Shown here: positions 24,841 through 32,225 of the stretch, one piece after another | How the letters are laid out: each line of letters begins with the position of its first letter | Numbering within the stretch: position 1 is the first letter of the stretch | NCBI GenBank assembly: GCA_001838165.1 | Contig: KV835891.1 | Location: forward strand, 104,241 to 137,634 | DNA length: 33,394 nucleotides | Reading direction: 5' to 3' | From: Actinomyces sp. HMSC035G02 | GTDB lineage: Bacteria; Actinomycetota; Actinomycetes; Actinomycetales; Actinomycetaceae | Notes under the pieces: model-generated | The model's input: only the letters and a program-made list of their open reading frames with translations | The model's database searches: none | What the model was told of the DNA's origin: nothing | Translations under genes and position numbers: made by a program

Positions 24841-25604
24841 ATCACAGAGAGACTCAGGCCCGTAAGACCTACCAGGATGCTCAGAGGGCTGTCATCAAGG
24901 CATGTGAAGACCTGCGAGAAGCGGAGATGTTCCTCGATTCCTTCGAGTGCGGTGAACGCTCGGCGGTGGGCGGTGCGGCTGCCCGCGTGGCCTCGTCGGC
25001 CGACATCGCGAACACCCATGCGTCGAACCTTCGTGAGTCTGCGGTGGGCGGCGCTGCTGCGGAGTATCTCGCTCGAGAGGGGCAGCAGGCGTGCGGGTCA
25101 CGACTTCCGTCGCTCTCCGAAATAATCGTGGATCGGCACACGACTAAGTTCCACGCCGGACATGAGGGCGGCGAGCACTTCAACAGCCTCCCAGAGCGCA
25201 TCGAGTTCCGCTCGCACGGCGAGCTGCTGGTAAGTATCACTTTCTCTGCCGCCCAGGGAGATTTCAAGCGTGTGCTGTTGGCTCTGCAGTCGCTGCTTGA
25301 TGTTGTCGAGAGTGGCAGCAAGGGTGGGGCCAGCGGACATGGTTGTCATTCTTCCTCCTCGGTGAGGTGTGGTGGCTGCACTGCTTCGTGCGGCCTGGCG
25401 GGTGTTCCCCACCTTACCGGGGAGGGAGCCATCCGTGGTGCGGAGGGTTCGTCTTCCTCAGTATCTTCCTCCGCTTACTCCTGCGGTGCTGGGGGAGACC
25501 GTGGCCTGCCGGGGGCCAGTGCTCATACCCCGGCAGGCCACACCGTTCAGGTGTCGAAGTACAAGATTTTCGCGCGTCCCGAGGTTGGGGGGCGGCGAGG
25601 TTAG
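24837..25604 (+). CDS. Uncertain phage ORF, opposed by an antisense gene
   Basis: An open frame of 255 aa from a GTG that overlaps the preceding stop. The first 80 residues look like a real helical protein (ARKTYQDAQRAVIKACEDLR) with an internal repeat SAVGGAAA. The last 80 residues are Ser/Gly/Cys-rich and look non-coding. The middle is fully antisense to the better-initiated ORF at 25098-25349. Possibly only the 5' part is a gene remnant that has lost its stop. Confidence 0.4.
   Translation: MNHRETQARKTYQDAQRAVIKACEDLREAEMFLDSFECGERSAVGGAAARVASSADIANTHASNLRESAVGGAAAEYLAREGQQACGSRLPSLSEIIVDRHTTKFHAGHEGGEHFNSLPERIEFRSHGELLVSITFSAAQGDFKRVLLALQSLLDVVESGSKGGASGHGCHSSSSVRCGGCTASCGLAGVPHLTGEGAIRGAEGSSSSVSSSAYSCGAGGDRGLPGASAHTPAGHTVQVSKYKIFARPEVGGRRG
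25098..25349 (-). CDS. Small helical phage protein (minus strand)
   Basis: An 83-aa protein beginning MTTMSAGPTLAATLDNIKQR, leucine-rich and helical, with QLAVRAELDALWEAVEVLAA near residues 40-60. GAGGAGGAAGA immediately precedes the ATG at 25349, a very strong ribosome site. A possible upstream 28-aa ORF (25432-25346) ends LTEEEE and overlaps this start by ATGA, which would imply translational coupling. Function unknown. It lies wholly antisense to the plus-strand frame above; the two are unlikely both to be functional. Confidence 0.55.
   Translation of the reverse strand: MTTMSAGPTLAATLDNIKQRLQSQQHTLEISLGGRESDTYQQLAVRAELDALWEAVEVLAALMSGVELSRVPIHDYFGERRKS
25501..25541. other. Perfect 14-bp stem-loop
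   Basis: GTGGCCTGCCGGGG (25501-25514) and CCCCGGCAGGCCAC (25528-25541) pair perfectly around 13 nt. No T-run is attached. Part of a 25350-25732 stretch otherwise holding only hairpins. Confidence 0.65.
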
Positions 25605-25606
25605 CT

Positions 25607-25661
25607 CCGTGGGGCCGGGTTTGAGTGTTGGTGGGTTGCGAGTCTCCGCCCGGCCCCACGG
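25607..25661. other. Perfect 13-bp stem-loop
   Basis: CCGTGGGGCCGGG (25607-25619) and CCCGGCCCCACGG (25649-25661) pair perfectly around 29 nt. Confidence 0.65.
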
Positions 25662-25666
25662 TCCCA

Positions 25667-25709
25667 GTTGAAAAGAAAAGCGCCCCGGCCGATTGGGGTC
25701 GGCCGGGGC
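25667..25709 (-). terminator. Minus-strand terminator upstream of the early operon
   Basis: GCCCCGGCCGA (25682-25692) and TCGGCCGGGGC (25699-25709) form an 11-bp stem. On the minus strand it is followed by GCTTTTCTTTTC, a good U-tract; on the plus strand no T-run follows. It would therefore stop leftward transcription, or act as a structured leader rightward. Confidence 0.65.
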
Positions 25710-25732
25710 AGTCCAAGAAAGGACTATCAGTC

Positions 25733-25900
25733 ATGAATCAGGTTAACACGACCGAGACAGTGGCGTTGAGTGCGCCGGTGTTAGAAGCGCTACGGCGCCT
25801 CGATGCGGTGATGAAGCTGCGCAAGCGTCAGACGGCCGCGCAAAAGCGGATTGCGTTGGCGCGCTCGCGTGCGCGTGAGGCACAGGGAGGAAAGCGGTGA
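25733..25900 (+). CDS. Small basic phage protein
   Basis: A 55-aa product, MNQVNTTETVALSAPVLEAL followed by a Lys/Arg-rich helix KLRKRQTAAQKRIALARSRA. AAAGGA lies 9-10 nt upstream of the ATG, and the gene follows the hairpin at 25682-25709. Possibly nucleic-acid-binding from charge alone; no family recognised. It ends in GTGA overlap with the next gene. Confidence 0.55.
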   Translation: MNQVNTTETVALSAPVLEALRRLDAVMKLRKRQTAAQKRIALARSRAREAQGGKR

Positions 25901-26067
25901 ACGCGATGAATGTTGCGAGGCTGTTCGTGGCGCTGGCCCTGCTGGTGCTGGCGTGGTGGCTTGGGTCCCTGATTGACGGGTGGGTGGCGGCTGCGACCGC
26001 GATCCTACCCCCGACGGCGCTCGCCGAGCGCCTGGTCTACGTCGCGTGGAAGGAGCGTCGGGCATGA
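25897..26067 (+). CDS. Small single-pass membrane protein
   Basis: A 56-aa product starting at GTG (25897), overlapping the previous stop, with GGGAGG 6 nt upstream. One hydrophobic helix, LFVALALLVLAWWLGSLI (about residues 9-26), is followed by a short amphipathic tail ending WKERRA. Function unknown. The TGA overlaps the next ATG. Confidence 0.55.
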   Translation: MNAMNVARLFVALALLVLAWWLGSLIDGWVAAATAILPPTALAERLVYVAWKERRA

Positions 26068-26366
26068 GGTCCGTCGAGATGATCGTTGAGTTCCCTATCG
26101 AGGACGCGAACCTGCCGATGCCGCACCTGCTGGGGCTGGCCAACGCAGCGTTCGTCGAAGAGGTTGAGCGTCAGGGGCTGCTGCTGATGTCGCCGCCGAG
26201 CCCGTCCGTGATGCACGCGCGCCGGATTGTCGAGGTTCGTGCGTCCGTCGTGGAGAAGCCGGATTGGGCGCCGCCGACGCCGTCGGCACCAACATTCGAG
26301 TGCCCGAACTGCGGCACGACGATTTTTGCCGCCGGAGACACCGAGCAGGAAGAGGCAGAGAAGTGA
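26064..26366 (+). CDS. Phage protein with C-terminal zinc ribbon
   Basis: A 100-aa product from an ATGA-overlapping start (MRSVEMIVEFPIEDANLPMP). Near the C-terminus FECPNCGTTIF provides a CxxC knuckle, but a second Cys pair is absent, so it may bind zinc only as a dimer or with partner residues. The rest is of unknown fold. Confidence 0.6.
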   Translation: MRSVEMIVEFPIEDANLPMPHLLGLANAAFVEEVERQGLLLMSPPSPSVMHARRIVEVRASVVEKPDWAPPTPSAPTFECPNCGTTIFAAGDTEQEEAEK

Positions 26367-26524
26367 CCGAAACGATGATGGGCGTGCTCGTCCTGGCACT
26401 GCTGGCGCTGGTGACGGCGTACCTGTGGCAGGACTGGCGCACGAACACACGCGAGTTCCGCGAGATGCGGCGTCGCCTTATGCAGATGCAGGAAGACCGT
26501 CAGAGGGGTGAGACAAATGACTGA
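26363..26524 (+). CDS. Small membrane protein with basic tail
   Basis: A 53-aa product starting at GTG, overlapping the previous stop. It has one transmembrane helix, MMGVLVLALLALVTAYLW, then a cytoplasmic tail rich in Arg/Met/Gln (EFREMRRRLMQMQEDRQRG). The 3' end overlaps the ParB-like gene by 8 nt. Function unknown. Confidence 0.55.
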   Translation: MTETMMGVLVLALLALVTAYLWQDWRTNTREFREMRRRLMQMQEDRQRGETND

Positions 26525-28226
26525 GGCTATCGCGATCGCCGCTGATGATGTGCAGGCCCGTACCGTCGCGGAGACGATGCTCGGCCTCATCACGGATGAC
26601 GGTCATGTCGAGGTCGCGCAGGCTGAGCTGGCTCGCCTGACTGGCCTGTCTGCGCGGACCTTGCGCCGTGCCCTTGATCGCCTGCGTGAGGCTCACTGGA
26701 TTAGCGTCGTGCGTGAGGCGACGCCGAACGCGCCCGCGCGTTACGACCTGACGGACCTGGCTGATGTCGCGCAGGCGGTCGGTTTGAAGCCGCGCCGCGA
26801 AGAAACCACGGCCGTGTCCACCACGGGCACTGGCGTGCTGTCGGCTGAGGTCGCGGCGGACCCGATTGGGGCCGTCCAGCCTGGCCAGCGGTGGCTGATC
26901 GATCCGACGCTCCTGCAGGCCGGTTCGAACATTCGCGGTGACCTGCGTGTCGGCCCCGAGTTCGTGGAGACGATCGCCGGCCTCGGTGTCCTCAAGGACA
27001 TCGACGTGTATCCGACGCTGACAGGCTTGGTGGTCCTCGACGGCCACCGCCGCCACCGCGCGGCCATCGAGGCGGGCTTGGAGACGGTGCCGGTGCGTAT
27101 CGTCGACGTGGCAGGCGAGCTCGAGCGCATCGGCCTGCAGCTCACCGAGAACGACGCTCACGAGCACACGTCGGCCGTGGACCGCGCCCGCGCCATTAAC
27201 CAACTCGTGTTGATGGGCCTCCCTGCAGCCGAGTTGCGCAAGCGCGGCGTGAAGGCCAGCGAGGCCACGTTGGCCCGCCGCGTCGCTAACGCCTCGCAGG
27301 AGGTCGCAGAGCTCGGGGAGTCGGTGAATCTCGGCCTCGATGATCTCGCGAAGATCGCTGAGGCTGAGGCTGACCTCCCCGAGGACATCGCGGGCATGGT
27401 CGTCGAGGAGATTCGCGAGGCCCCCGGCAAGATCGATCATTTCCTCGAGCGCGCCCGCGACGAGGCACGCCGCCGCGCACTCTACGAGGACGAGGTCCTC
27501 GACCTTCGTCAGCAGGGCTTCACCGTCATTCGTCGCGAGGACTTTGAAGAGGGTTTCCCGAAGACCAACCAGTACCTGTGGAACCTGGTCGACGAGTACG
27601 ACAACACGGTTGAGCCGCACGACAACTGCCCCGGCAACGCGGCGTATGTCTCGGTGATCGGCTCGGGCGACTACATGCGCGCCCAGACGTGCTTCGTGTG
27701 CATGGACTACGCCTCGCACGGTCACTTCACCCGTGAGGACAGGGCGCGGACCACGCAGGAAGTCGATCGCGCAGCGACCATCGAGGCGAACCGTCAGGCA
27801 GCTCAGGAAGGCGAAGTGCGCCGCACCTGGATTAAGGACGTGCTCTTCAAGCGCCCTCTGCCGAAGGACACGGCGCTCCTGGAAATGCCCGTCATCTACA
27901 ACCAAGCCCAGGTGTCCGACGCATCGCAGGCGAAGGGCCGCGCGCTGGTCGACTTCGATGCCATGGGCTTCGGGCTCACGATGTCAGCCGCGCAGGCGGC
28001 TAAGGCGCGCCTCGCGTGGTGCATCGGCGTCCTCGAGGGCGGCATGGGCCGTGATTACTGGCGCAGCCGCAACGGTGAGCGCTTTGACAGCCTCGTTCAG
28101 CTGTACCTGCGCACCTTAGAGCACTGGGGATACCCCCTCGGTGAGGGTGAGGAGGCGTTCTGCGAGAAGGTCGAGGCTGCCCCCGCAATCATCACCTGGG
28201 GACCGCGCGCTGGGGAGGTGCACTGA
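26517..28226 (+). CDS. ParB-like protein with N-terminal winged helix
   Basis: A 569-aa DNA-binding protein. Residues about 15-70 form a winged helix: QAELARLTGLSARTLRRALD then HWISVVRE. Residues about 125-215 resemble a ParB/Srx NTP-binding domain, with VLDGHRRHRAAIEAGLETVP at 173-192 (ParB GxxRxxA/Srx motif) and a TENDAHEHTSAVDRARAI helix after it. The C-terminal half holds a CxxC-bearing segment (QTCFVCMDYASHGHF) and is unassigned. Phages use such proteins for partition or as nucleases; this arm lacks a ParA. ATG 26517 is chosen over GTG 26508 because GAGGGGTGAG lies upstream. Confidence 0.75.
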   Translation: MTEAIAIAADDVQARTVAETMLGLITDDGHVEVAQAELARLTGLSARTLRRALDRLREAHWISVVREATPNAPARYDLTDLADVAQAVGLKPRREETTAVSTTGTGVLSAEVAADPIGAVQPGQRWLIDPTLLQAGSNIRGDLRVGPEFVETIAGLGVLKDIDVYPTLTGLVVLDGHRRHRAAIEAGLETVPVRIVDVAGELERIGLQLTENDAHEHTSAVDRARAINQLVLMGLPAAELRKRGVKASEATLARRVANASQEVAELGESVNLGLDDLAKIAEAEADLPEDIAGMVVEEIREAPGKIDHFLERARDEARRRALYEDEVLDLRQQGFTVIRREDFEEGFPKTNQYLWNLVDEYDNTVEPHDNCPGNAAYVSVIGSGDYMRAQTCFVCMDYASHGHFTREDRARTTQEVDRAATIEANRQAAQEGEVRRTWIKDVLFKRPLPKDTALLEMPVIYNQAQVSDASQAKGRALVDFDAMGFGLTMSAAQAAKARLAWCIGVLEGGMGRDYWRSRNGERFDSLVQLYLRTLEHWGYPLGEGEEAFCEKVEAAPAIITWGPRAGEVH

Positions 28227-28474
28227 TGAGCGCCGACGGTACCGTGTTCAGTGCTCTCGAAGACGCTGTGTCTGCGTTGGTTGCGGAAAAGCACGGTCCT
28301 GGCTGTGTGCTGGGGGCTTTTATCGTCGTCGCGGAGAGCATCGCCCCGGAGGATGGCCAGGACAGGAGCGCGTGGCTGTGCGAGGGATCGGGGTCGCCGC
28401 TGGCGCGTCGCGGACTCGTCGAGTGCGCGCGCGACATGTACTCGCGATCGGTGAGGAGGCTCTCCGATGACTGA
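28226..28474 (+). CDS. Hypothetical phage protein
   Basis: An 82-aa product with a hydrophobic core AEKHGPGCVLGAFIVVAES and an LCEGSGSPLARRGLVECARD segment. I recognise it only as a type found in early regions of actinobacterial phages. Start by one-base overlap (TGATG) with the ParB-like gene; end overlaps the next start by 8 nt. Confidence 0.6.
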   Translation: MSADGTVFSALEDAVSALVAEKHGPGCVLGAFIVVAESIAPEDGQDRSAWLCEGSGSPLARRGLVECARDMYSRSVRRLSDD

Positions 28475-29252
28475 CGAAGCGTCGACGATGGTGGTCGTGG
28501 CTCGGGCGGCATTGGAGGGGGCGCTGCGTGCAGCCCTACCTCACTTGCCGCGCCGTATACCCGAGGATGCACCAGACAACGGGGCGGGCCTGCTGCGCCT
28601 GGCCATCGTCCAGGACTGCGTGATGGCGCTCGCGGCCGCGCTTGATCGCCAGCGCGCGATCGCGGTGAGATTCAATGTCCTTGATGGGGATAGCTACAGC
28701 GATGGCGTGAAATCAATGTGGCTGCGTCGCTCTGCGGTTGAGTCGTTGGCGACGTTCCTCGCGGGGGTTCCCGTCGAGCGGGTGAGCCTTCTCCTCGATG
28801 AGAGGGAGGGCATCACTGTCCAGGAGACGGGTGTCTTGTATGGGCCTCAGATGGCGCGTGTCGCTCCGGCGGCTGAGCCGATGGATGAGGACCGCGTCGA
28901 CGCAGCGCGCCTGCTGCTGGATGGAGCGCAAGCCGTGCTCTATCAGGATGCGGCCGTGGAGATGGACCCTGCGGTTGTCCGCACGTTCGCGGCGTCGGCT
29001 GCGGCCTGGCAGATTCCTCTGCGGGTCCGCGTCGGCGATGGCTATGGGCGGTCCTCGTTCATCTGGGGCACTGATGCGTGCCTTGGCTGGTCCGCTGGCT
29101 CAGTACTGCTTCAGGGGCCAGTGACGGGAGAGCTCCTATACGACGGGCCGTCAATCCCATACCTGGAGAATGCACTGCTTCCACCTGTGCCCATGGGGAG
29201 CGTTAGTGAACCAGCGGGGCTGCGCGTCTACGAGGGAGGGGAAGGACTGTGA
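28467..29252 (+). CDS. Hypothetical protein, possibly sliding-clamp-like
   Basis: A 261-aa protein. Two similarly built halves can be imagined: VVVARAALEGALRAALPHL with strands up to IAVRFNVL, then WLRRSAVESLATFLAG with VERVSLLLDEREGITVQETG, followed by a second half with MDPAVVRTFAASAAAWQIPL and RVRVGDGYGRSSFIWG. Helix followed by paired strands resembles DNA-polymerase clamp domains, and the size is near that of a two-domain clamp. This is a weak structural guess. Neighbours (RusA, SSB) fit a replication role. Confidence 0.45.
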   Translation: MTDEASTMVVVARAALEGALRAALPHLPRRIPEDAPDNGAGLLRLAIVQDCVMALAAALDRQRAIAVRFNVLDGDSYSDGVKSMWLRRSAVESLATFLAGVPVERVSLLLDEREGITVQETGVLYGPQMARVAPAAEPMDEDRVDAARLLLDGAQAVLYQDAAVEMDPAVVRTFAASAAAWQIPLRVRVGDGYGRSSFIWGTDACLGWSAGSVLLQGPVTGELLYDGPSIPYLENALLPPVPMGSVSEPAGLRVYEGGEGL

Positions 29253-29497
29253 CTGAAGAGCTCCTCCACGAAATCGAGCGCGCGAATCACGTCCGTGCCC
29301 TTGAACGGGAACTGGCACGGGTTCAGGCGCATGCGATCAAAACGGCGTCCGAGCTGATCGATGTCGGCGCTGACATCGCCGAGAAGTATGCGCAGACACC
29401 CGATCAACGTATGAGCATCCGCAGGACCATCGGGGCCGTCGTCGACGAGCTCATCGACGGCCTTTACCCGCAGGCAGGAGAAGAACGTGATGAATGA
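29249..29497 (+). CDS. Hypothetical coiled-coil phage protein
   Basis: An 82-aa acidic, helical product: MTEELLHEIERANHVRALER, then RVQAHAIKTASELIDVGADI. GTG start overlapping the preceding stop by GTGA; the 3' end overlaps the RusA gene by 11 nt. No family recognised. Confidence 0.55.
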   Translation: MTEELLHEIERANHVRALERELARVQAHAIKTASELIDVGADIAEKYAQTPDQRMSIRRTIGAVVDELIDGLYPQAGEERDE

Positions 29498-29915
29498 CGC
29501 TGCCATTGCCCCGCTGTGGGAGATCGGCCCCTTCGATCTACCCCAAGCAGACATGCTCTCGCTCAACGGCCGCGCCGACCGCCGCACTCTCTCCCCGCGG
29601 ATTCGGACACTGCGCATGCAGGCCCGCGTGATGGCCCGCGCGGCCCACTGCCCGACCTTCATGCGCGCGCGCCTCGTCGCGTGGGTCCGGTTCCCGGACG
29701 GCCGCCGCCGCGACCTCCACAACTACATGCCCACCTTGAAGGCACTCGTGGACGGCCTCGTGGACGCCGGACTGCTCCCAGACGACGATGCGCGTCACCT
29801 GCAGGGACCGGACATGCGCCTCGACCCTCGCCACACTCACAAACGCATGGGCATCCCCATGTGCTCCATACGATTCACAGTCATGCCCTACGAAGAAAAC
29901 GAGGAAGACCAATGA
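29487..29915 (+). CDS. rusA: RusA-family Holliday junction resolvase
   Basis: A 142-aa endonuclease that would cut branched DNA during phage recombination or packaging. The RusA signature is [20 protein letters not shown] (residues 74-93) with Asp76 and Asn79, then [11 protein letters not shown] with acidic residues near 99-101, matching the family's DxxN and DDxxV spacing. AGGAG (29474-29478) lies 8 nt before the GTG 29487; ATG 29490 is the alternative. The stop overlaps the SSB start. Confidence 0.85.
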   Translation: MMNDAAIAPLWEIGPFDLPQADMLSLNGRADRRTLSPRIRTLRMQARVMARAAHCPTFMRARLVAWVRFPDGRRRDLHNYMPTLKALVDGLVDAGLLPDDDARHLQGPDMRLDPRHTHKRMGIPMCSIRFTVMPYEENEEDQ

Positions 29916-30451
29916 GCGGCGAAACACTCGTCACCCTCGTCGGTAACCTGACCACCGACCCCACACTCCGCTGGACACAGTCCGGCTCCGCCGTCGCTGA
30001 CTTCACAGTGGCCTCAACCCCGCGAACCTACGACCGCAACGCCGGAGAATGGCGCGACGGCGACACCCTCTTCATGCGCTGCTCCGTCTGGCGCGACGTT
30101 GCAGAGAACGTCGCCGAGTCCCTCCGCAAGGGCATGCGCGTCATCGTCGTCGGCCGCCTCACGCAACGCTCCTACGAAACACAGCAGGGCGAGCGACGCA
30201 CAATCGTCGAGATGCAGGTCGACGAGGTCGGCCCCTCCCTACGCCGAGCCCGCGCACAGGTCACCAGACACCCCGCAGCCGACGGCGGGGCAGGATACCC
30301 GCCCCCGCCTCCACCTGCGTCCCCCCAGCCCGCCCAGACAACGCAGCAGGCCCCGCAGGCAACACAGCAGCCCGCGCCCCGCCAGATCGTCCAAGATGAC
30401 CCCTGGGCACCCCAACCCCAGCAGGAACCCGTCTGGGAACCCCCGTTCTGA
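29912..30451 (+). CDS. ssb: Single-stranded DNA-binding protein
   Basis: A 179-aa SSB. The OB fold covers about residues 1-110: [65 protein letters not shown] Pro/Gln-rich linker (about 125-165) precedes a C-terminal tail DPWAPQ...WEPPF, similar to the DEPPF-type tip that recruits partners, although less acidic. It begins at an ATGA overlap with rusA. Shorter linker and position mark it as the phage copy. Confidence 0.92.
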   Translation: MSGETLVTLVGNLTTDPTLRWTQSGSAVADFTVASTPRTYDRNAGEWRDGDTLFMRCSVWRDVAENVAESLRKGMRVIVVGRLTQRSYETQQGERRTIVEMQVDEVGPSLRRARAQVTRHPAADGGAGYPPPPPPASPQPAQTTQQAPQATQQPAPRQIVQDDPWAPQPQQEPVWEPPF

Positions 30452-30699
30452 TGGCCACCGCCCACGAGCGCACAGGCTGGGGAATCAACCCCGCCGAACC
30501 CGACGAGAACCCACGGCGCTGCCCCCAATGCGAGACCCCAATACTCCCGGGCCGGGCGCTGTGCCACCCCTGTTACGTCCGAGCCGAGCAACAACGCTGC
30601 GCCTTCACGGAGCGAGCTTGGATGACCAGAAACTACCCCAACTACAGGCCCCGCAGCCTGTTCCCCGAAGACTACGACCAAGAGGAGGTGACCAGATGA
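30451..30699 (+). CDS. Zinc-ribbon phage protein
   Basis: An 82-aa protein with two Cys knuckles, CPQC near residue 24 and CHPC near 38, spaced as in a treble-clef or ribbon. The C-terminal part is Arg/Tyr/Pro-rich (NYPNYRPRSLFPEDYDQEE). One-base overlap start with ssb (TGATG). Probably binds nucleic acid or protein; not identified further. Confidence 0.65.
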   Translation: MATAHERTGWGINPAEPDENPRRCPQCETPILPGRALCHPCYVRAEQQRCAFTERAWMTRNYPNYRPRSLFPEDYDQEEVTR

Positions 30700-30785
30700 C
30701 CTGCAACGACTGGACGCCCCGCGTGTGCGACTCATGCGGCGGCGCAATCAACCCCGTCACCGGCGAATGCCGGTGCTCAGACTAG
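30696..30785 (+). CDS. 29-aa Cys-rich micropeptide
   Basis: An ATGA-coupled start follows the zinc-ribbon gene. The peptide MTCNDWTPRVCDSCGG continues AINPVTGECRCSD and has five Cys, including CDSCG and CRC, enough for one zinc site. Small size lowers certainty, but coupling and Cys spacing support translation. Confidence 0.5.
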   Translation: MTCNDWTPRVCDSCGGAINPVTGECRCSD

Positions 30786-30797
30786 AAAGCGACACAC

Positions 30798-32225
30798 ATG
30801 TTCTTCCAACTTGGAGACGAGCTCCGGGGCAACCCGAAGATTCAACGCCTCGCCCGCCGCGCCATGACCGGGGACCTCAGCGGCCTCGCCGCACTCGGCA
30901 TGTGGGCGCTCGCGGGGACGGCCTGCCAGCAGGCGCTGACCGATGGAGTGATTGCGGTCGAGACGCTCGTCTCGGACACGCTCAATCTTGAAGTGGCGAC
31001 TCAGCTGGCGGGGATGCTTGTCGAAGAGGGCCTGTGGCATGCGCCGGGACACTCGTGCGAACGCTGCGTGCAGCCGCCGCAGGGGTCGTTCATCTTCCAT
31101 GACTGGTTCGATCTTCGCTACGACCGTGGCGAAGACGTGCGAGTCACGAGGGGAAAGCGTGCGGAGCTGAAAAACAGGAAGATCACAGATGCTGTGTGGC
31201 TGCGCGATCGCGTCGGCGGTGTCGAGCGCGGCGGCAACATGGTTGCGCCGTGCCGCTACTGCGGGACGAAGGTGCAGCGCAAGGACCGCAGTACGTGGCA
31301 GTACGATCATGTGGAACCGACCAAGTACATTGGTGCGGCCAACATAGTGATCGCATGCACGGACTGCAACAAGCAGAAGCAGCAGCGCACGCCTGCCGAG
31401 GCGGGCATGGTGCTTCATCGCCCTGGGTGGATGCCCGGGCAGGCGGACTGGTCAGCGCCTCCGAAGAGCGCTGAGCGGAACACGGTCGAGGACACGCCGC
31501 GTCGCGGCGGAGCTGTCATGGTCGAAGCCGGGAGGGACGCGAATCCCGTCGAGGGGACGCCCTCGGGTCAGGTCGAATCCTCCCTCCCTTGGAATCCCAG
31601 CAGCCCCGCCGCCGGCACGGACGTTGATCTCCCGGACGCTCACGCGCTCGACTGGGGGCAGGCAGCAGGCGAGGGAGGCGAGGATCCCGTCGAGGCTAAC
31701 GCCTCGGGTCAGGTCGAACCCGCCCCCAGCTTGCGCCGCGCAAACCCGCTCCGACCTGCGACGGCACCTGCGGCAGCCGCAGCGGCAGCCGCGACGGCAA
31801 CAAATCCTGCCGCAGCGGCAGCCGCAGCGCAGGAAAATCTTGCCGCGACGGCAGCAAAGCGGGTGTCTACGCGCGCACGCGCGTGTCAGGGCAGGGAGGG
31901 GCAGGGCAGGGAACTAGATAGGGAAGGGTCTGGCTGGGAGACTGGCGGGGCCGGGCAGGGTGAACCTGCCTCACCCCGCAGGCGTAGGCCAAGACGCAAA
32001 CGTCAGGTGAGAAATCCTGGCGCTTCCCCTGAAGGGTCTCAGCCCATGCCCAACCCCTCATCTGCTGGTCTGGCAGGGCAGGCTCCTAACCCACAGGTGG
32101 GTGGGCAGTGGGGGTCGCCCTGGTACCAGTGGCGAGGTCGTCCCCCGGTGGACGATGAAGCCGTATGCCCGATCCATGGGGCCGACGTGCCCTGCCGATT
32201 CTGCCTTGAGGAGGAGCCATGCTGA
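30798..32225 (+). CDS. HNH-domain protein with replication-initiator-like N-terminus
   Basis: A 475-aa multidomain protein. Residues 1-100 (DELRGNPKIQRLARRAM, then helices) resemble the N-terminal winged-helix region of phage replication organisers. Residues 150-200 are an HNH nuclease: CRYCGT with Cys152 and Cys155, the DH pair at 170-171, Asn182, and CTDC with Cys187 and Cys190. Residues about 210-430 are low-complexity: two SGQVE repeats, an Ala tract (about 320-350) and an Arg/Lys tract. The C-terminus has CPIHGADVPCRFC, a second zinc-type motif. The Ala tract may be a slippage-prone region. Role in replication or as a homing-like nuclease is not resolved. Confidence 0.72.
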   Translation: MFFQLGDELRGNPKIQRLARRAMTGDLSGLAALGMWALAGTACQQALTDGVIAVETLVSDTLNLEVATQLAGMLVEEGLWHAPGHSCERCVQPPQGSFIFHDWFDLRYDRGEDVRVTRGKRAELKNRKITDAVWLRDRVGGVERGGNMVAPCRYCGTKVQRKDRSTWQYDHVEPTKYIGAANIVIACTDCNKQKQQRTPAEAGMVLHRPGWMPGQADWSAPPKSAERNTVEDTPRRGGAVMVEAGRDANPVEGTPSGQVESSLPWNPSSPAAGTDVDLPDAHALDWGQAAGEGGEDPVEANASGQVEPAPSLRRANPLRPATAPAAAAAAAATATNPAAAAAAAQENLAATAAKRVSTRARACQGREGQGRELDREGSGWETGGAGQGEPASPRRRRPRRKRQVRNPGASPEGSQPMPNPSSAGLAGQAPNPQVGGQWGSPWYQWRGRPPVDDEAVCPIHGADVPCRFCLEEEPC

